A stretch of DNA of 8,811 bases from Verrucomicrobiota bacterium (GTDB taxonomy: Bacteria; Verrucomicrobiota; Verrucomicrobiia; Chthoniobacterales; UBA10450): the NCBI GenBank assembly GCA_003219355.1, contig QHOQ01000027.1, forward strand, positions 1 to 8,811, read 5' to 3'. The position numbers and the translations under genes are program-made. The notes under the pieces are model-generated. The model was not told the origin of the DNA. It did not search any database and saw only the letters and a program-made list of their open reading frames with translations. Positions 8,408-8,811 of this stretch are shown here, one piece after another; within the stretch, counting starts at the first letter, position 1; each line of letters begins with the position of its first letter.

Positions 8408-8644
8408 TTAGGGTGTGGGCGCCGGCGATTCTGTGCTCCCAGGGGATTCGCTGGTGGATGGCGATCCCTCGGTCTTAGGCGCCTTCTTCTTGGTTGTGTG
8501 CTTCCTCGGCGAGGCGGAAGGCGACGGTTTCGTCGTCGCCGCCGCTGTGGTCGAAGTTCCAGTTGTTCCCTCTTGTTGCTTACAGGAAACGACAAACGCG
8601 ATGCCGATTAAGGCCGTGAATAAGGACAAAACAATTTTTTTCAT
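8408..8644 (-). CDS. small Ser/Thr/Pro/Lys-rich lipoprotein, hypothetical
   Basis: A 78-residue protein. The first 21 residues are a typical lipoprotein signal: MKK, a hydrophobic core LSLFTALIGIAFV, and the lipobox VVSC with Cys21 as the lipidation site, so the mature chain would be anchored to a membrane by its N-terminal Cys. The remaining 57 residues are low-complexity: Thr/Ser/Ala runs, a central basic segment (KHTTKKKAPK, about 49-58) and a Ser-Pro-Glu-Thr repeat-like tail, with no folded domain visible. Such tails often act as flexible linkers or are cell-surface spacers, but no function can be assigned. The ATG at 8644 is followed by an A-run and starts the signal directly. No Shine-Dalgarno sequence was found. 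Low complexity makes chance possible, but the well-formed signal argues for a real gene. Confidence 0.65.
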   Translation of the reverse strand: MKKIVLSLFTALIGIAFVVSCKQQEGTTGTSTTAAATTKPSPSASPRKHTTKKKAPKTEGSPSTSESPGSTESPAPTP

Positions 8645-8811
8645 AGTATGTGGTTAACGACTCCAGAATGTGCAGCGGCAGAGTAGATCGCAAGCAATAA
8701 ATTGCCACTTCCCTCTCCCGTCCCTCTGACTCCTGATCTCTTCCCCTTTTTTATGGATCGCGAGCCGCCACTCCCTCGGATGTCCCTTCACCTTCTTTTA
8801 CCAAGCTTTGC

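Noticed and set aside
8645..8811. Pyrimidine-rich tract and GCAAT-AA-ATTGC repeat upstream of the lipoprotein gene
   Set aside because: The arms are only 5 bp and the tract matches no known element; no frame or RNA gene could be supported to the right edge.

Overview
This 8.8 kb window is ordinary-looking bacterial chromosome of moderate GC content, densely coding, with few clear Shine-Dalgarno sequences. No tRNA, rRNA, CRISPR array or insertion sequence was seen. The style (weak ribosome sites, moderate GC, an IcmF-like acyl-CoA mutase beside an Acs-like acyl-CoA synthetase and conserved hypothetical membrane/secreted proteins) would suit a soil bacterium of the Verrucomicrobiota or Acidobacteriota. 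This is an impression, not a placement, because no marker gene is present.

Layout. (1) 1-358, minus: the N-terminal part of an MmgE/PrpD-family dehydratase, running off the left edge. (2) 484-2466, plus, divergent from it across about 125 bp: an Acs-like AMP-forming acyl-CoA synthetase. (3) 6454-2472, all minus: a B12-binding/G-protein protein, an adenosylcobalamin-dependent acyl-CoA mutase 16 nt downstream, and a secreted hypothetical protein that ends 5 bp from the convergent synthetase. (4) 6524-7773, plus, divergent from that operon: a four-helix membrane protein whose stop overlaps (ATGA) the start of a FabG-like SDR reductase. (5) 7834-8811: a small two-helix membrane protein and a small Ser/Thr/Pro-rich lipoprotein, both minus, separated by about 360 bp without a convincing gene.

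The most notable content is the mutase pair. Together the two proteins reproduce the domain order of the fused isobutyryl-CoA mutase IcmF (B12 domain, MeaI-type G domain, then mutase barrel and C-terminal tail), but as two adjacent genes. The residues at the two acyl-specificity positions are Phe and Gln, as in isobutyryl-CoA mutase, rather than the Tyr and Arg of methylmalonyl-CoA mutase. The neighbouring synthetase lacks the Trp that restricts acetyl-CoA synthetase to acetate.

Taken together, the window may encode activation of a short or branched acyl acid, its carbon-skeleton rearrangement with a dedicated chaperone GTPase, and possibly downstream reduction (SDR) and methylcitrate-type dehydration (PrpD-like). 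The link between the genes rests on proximity and family knowledge only.
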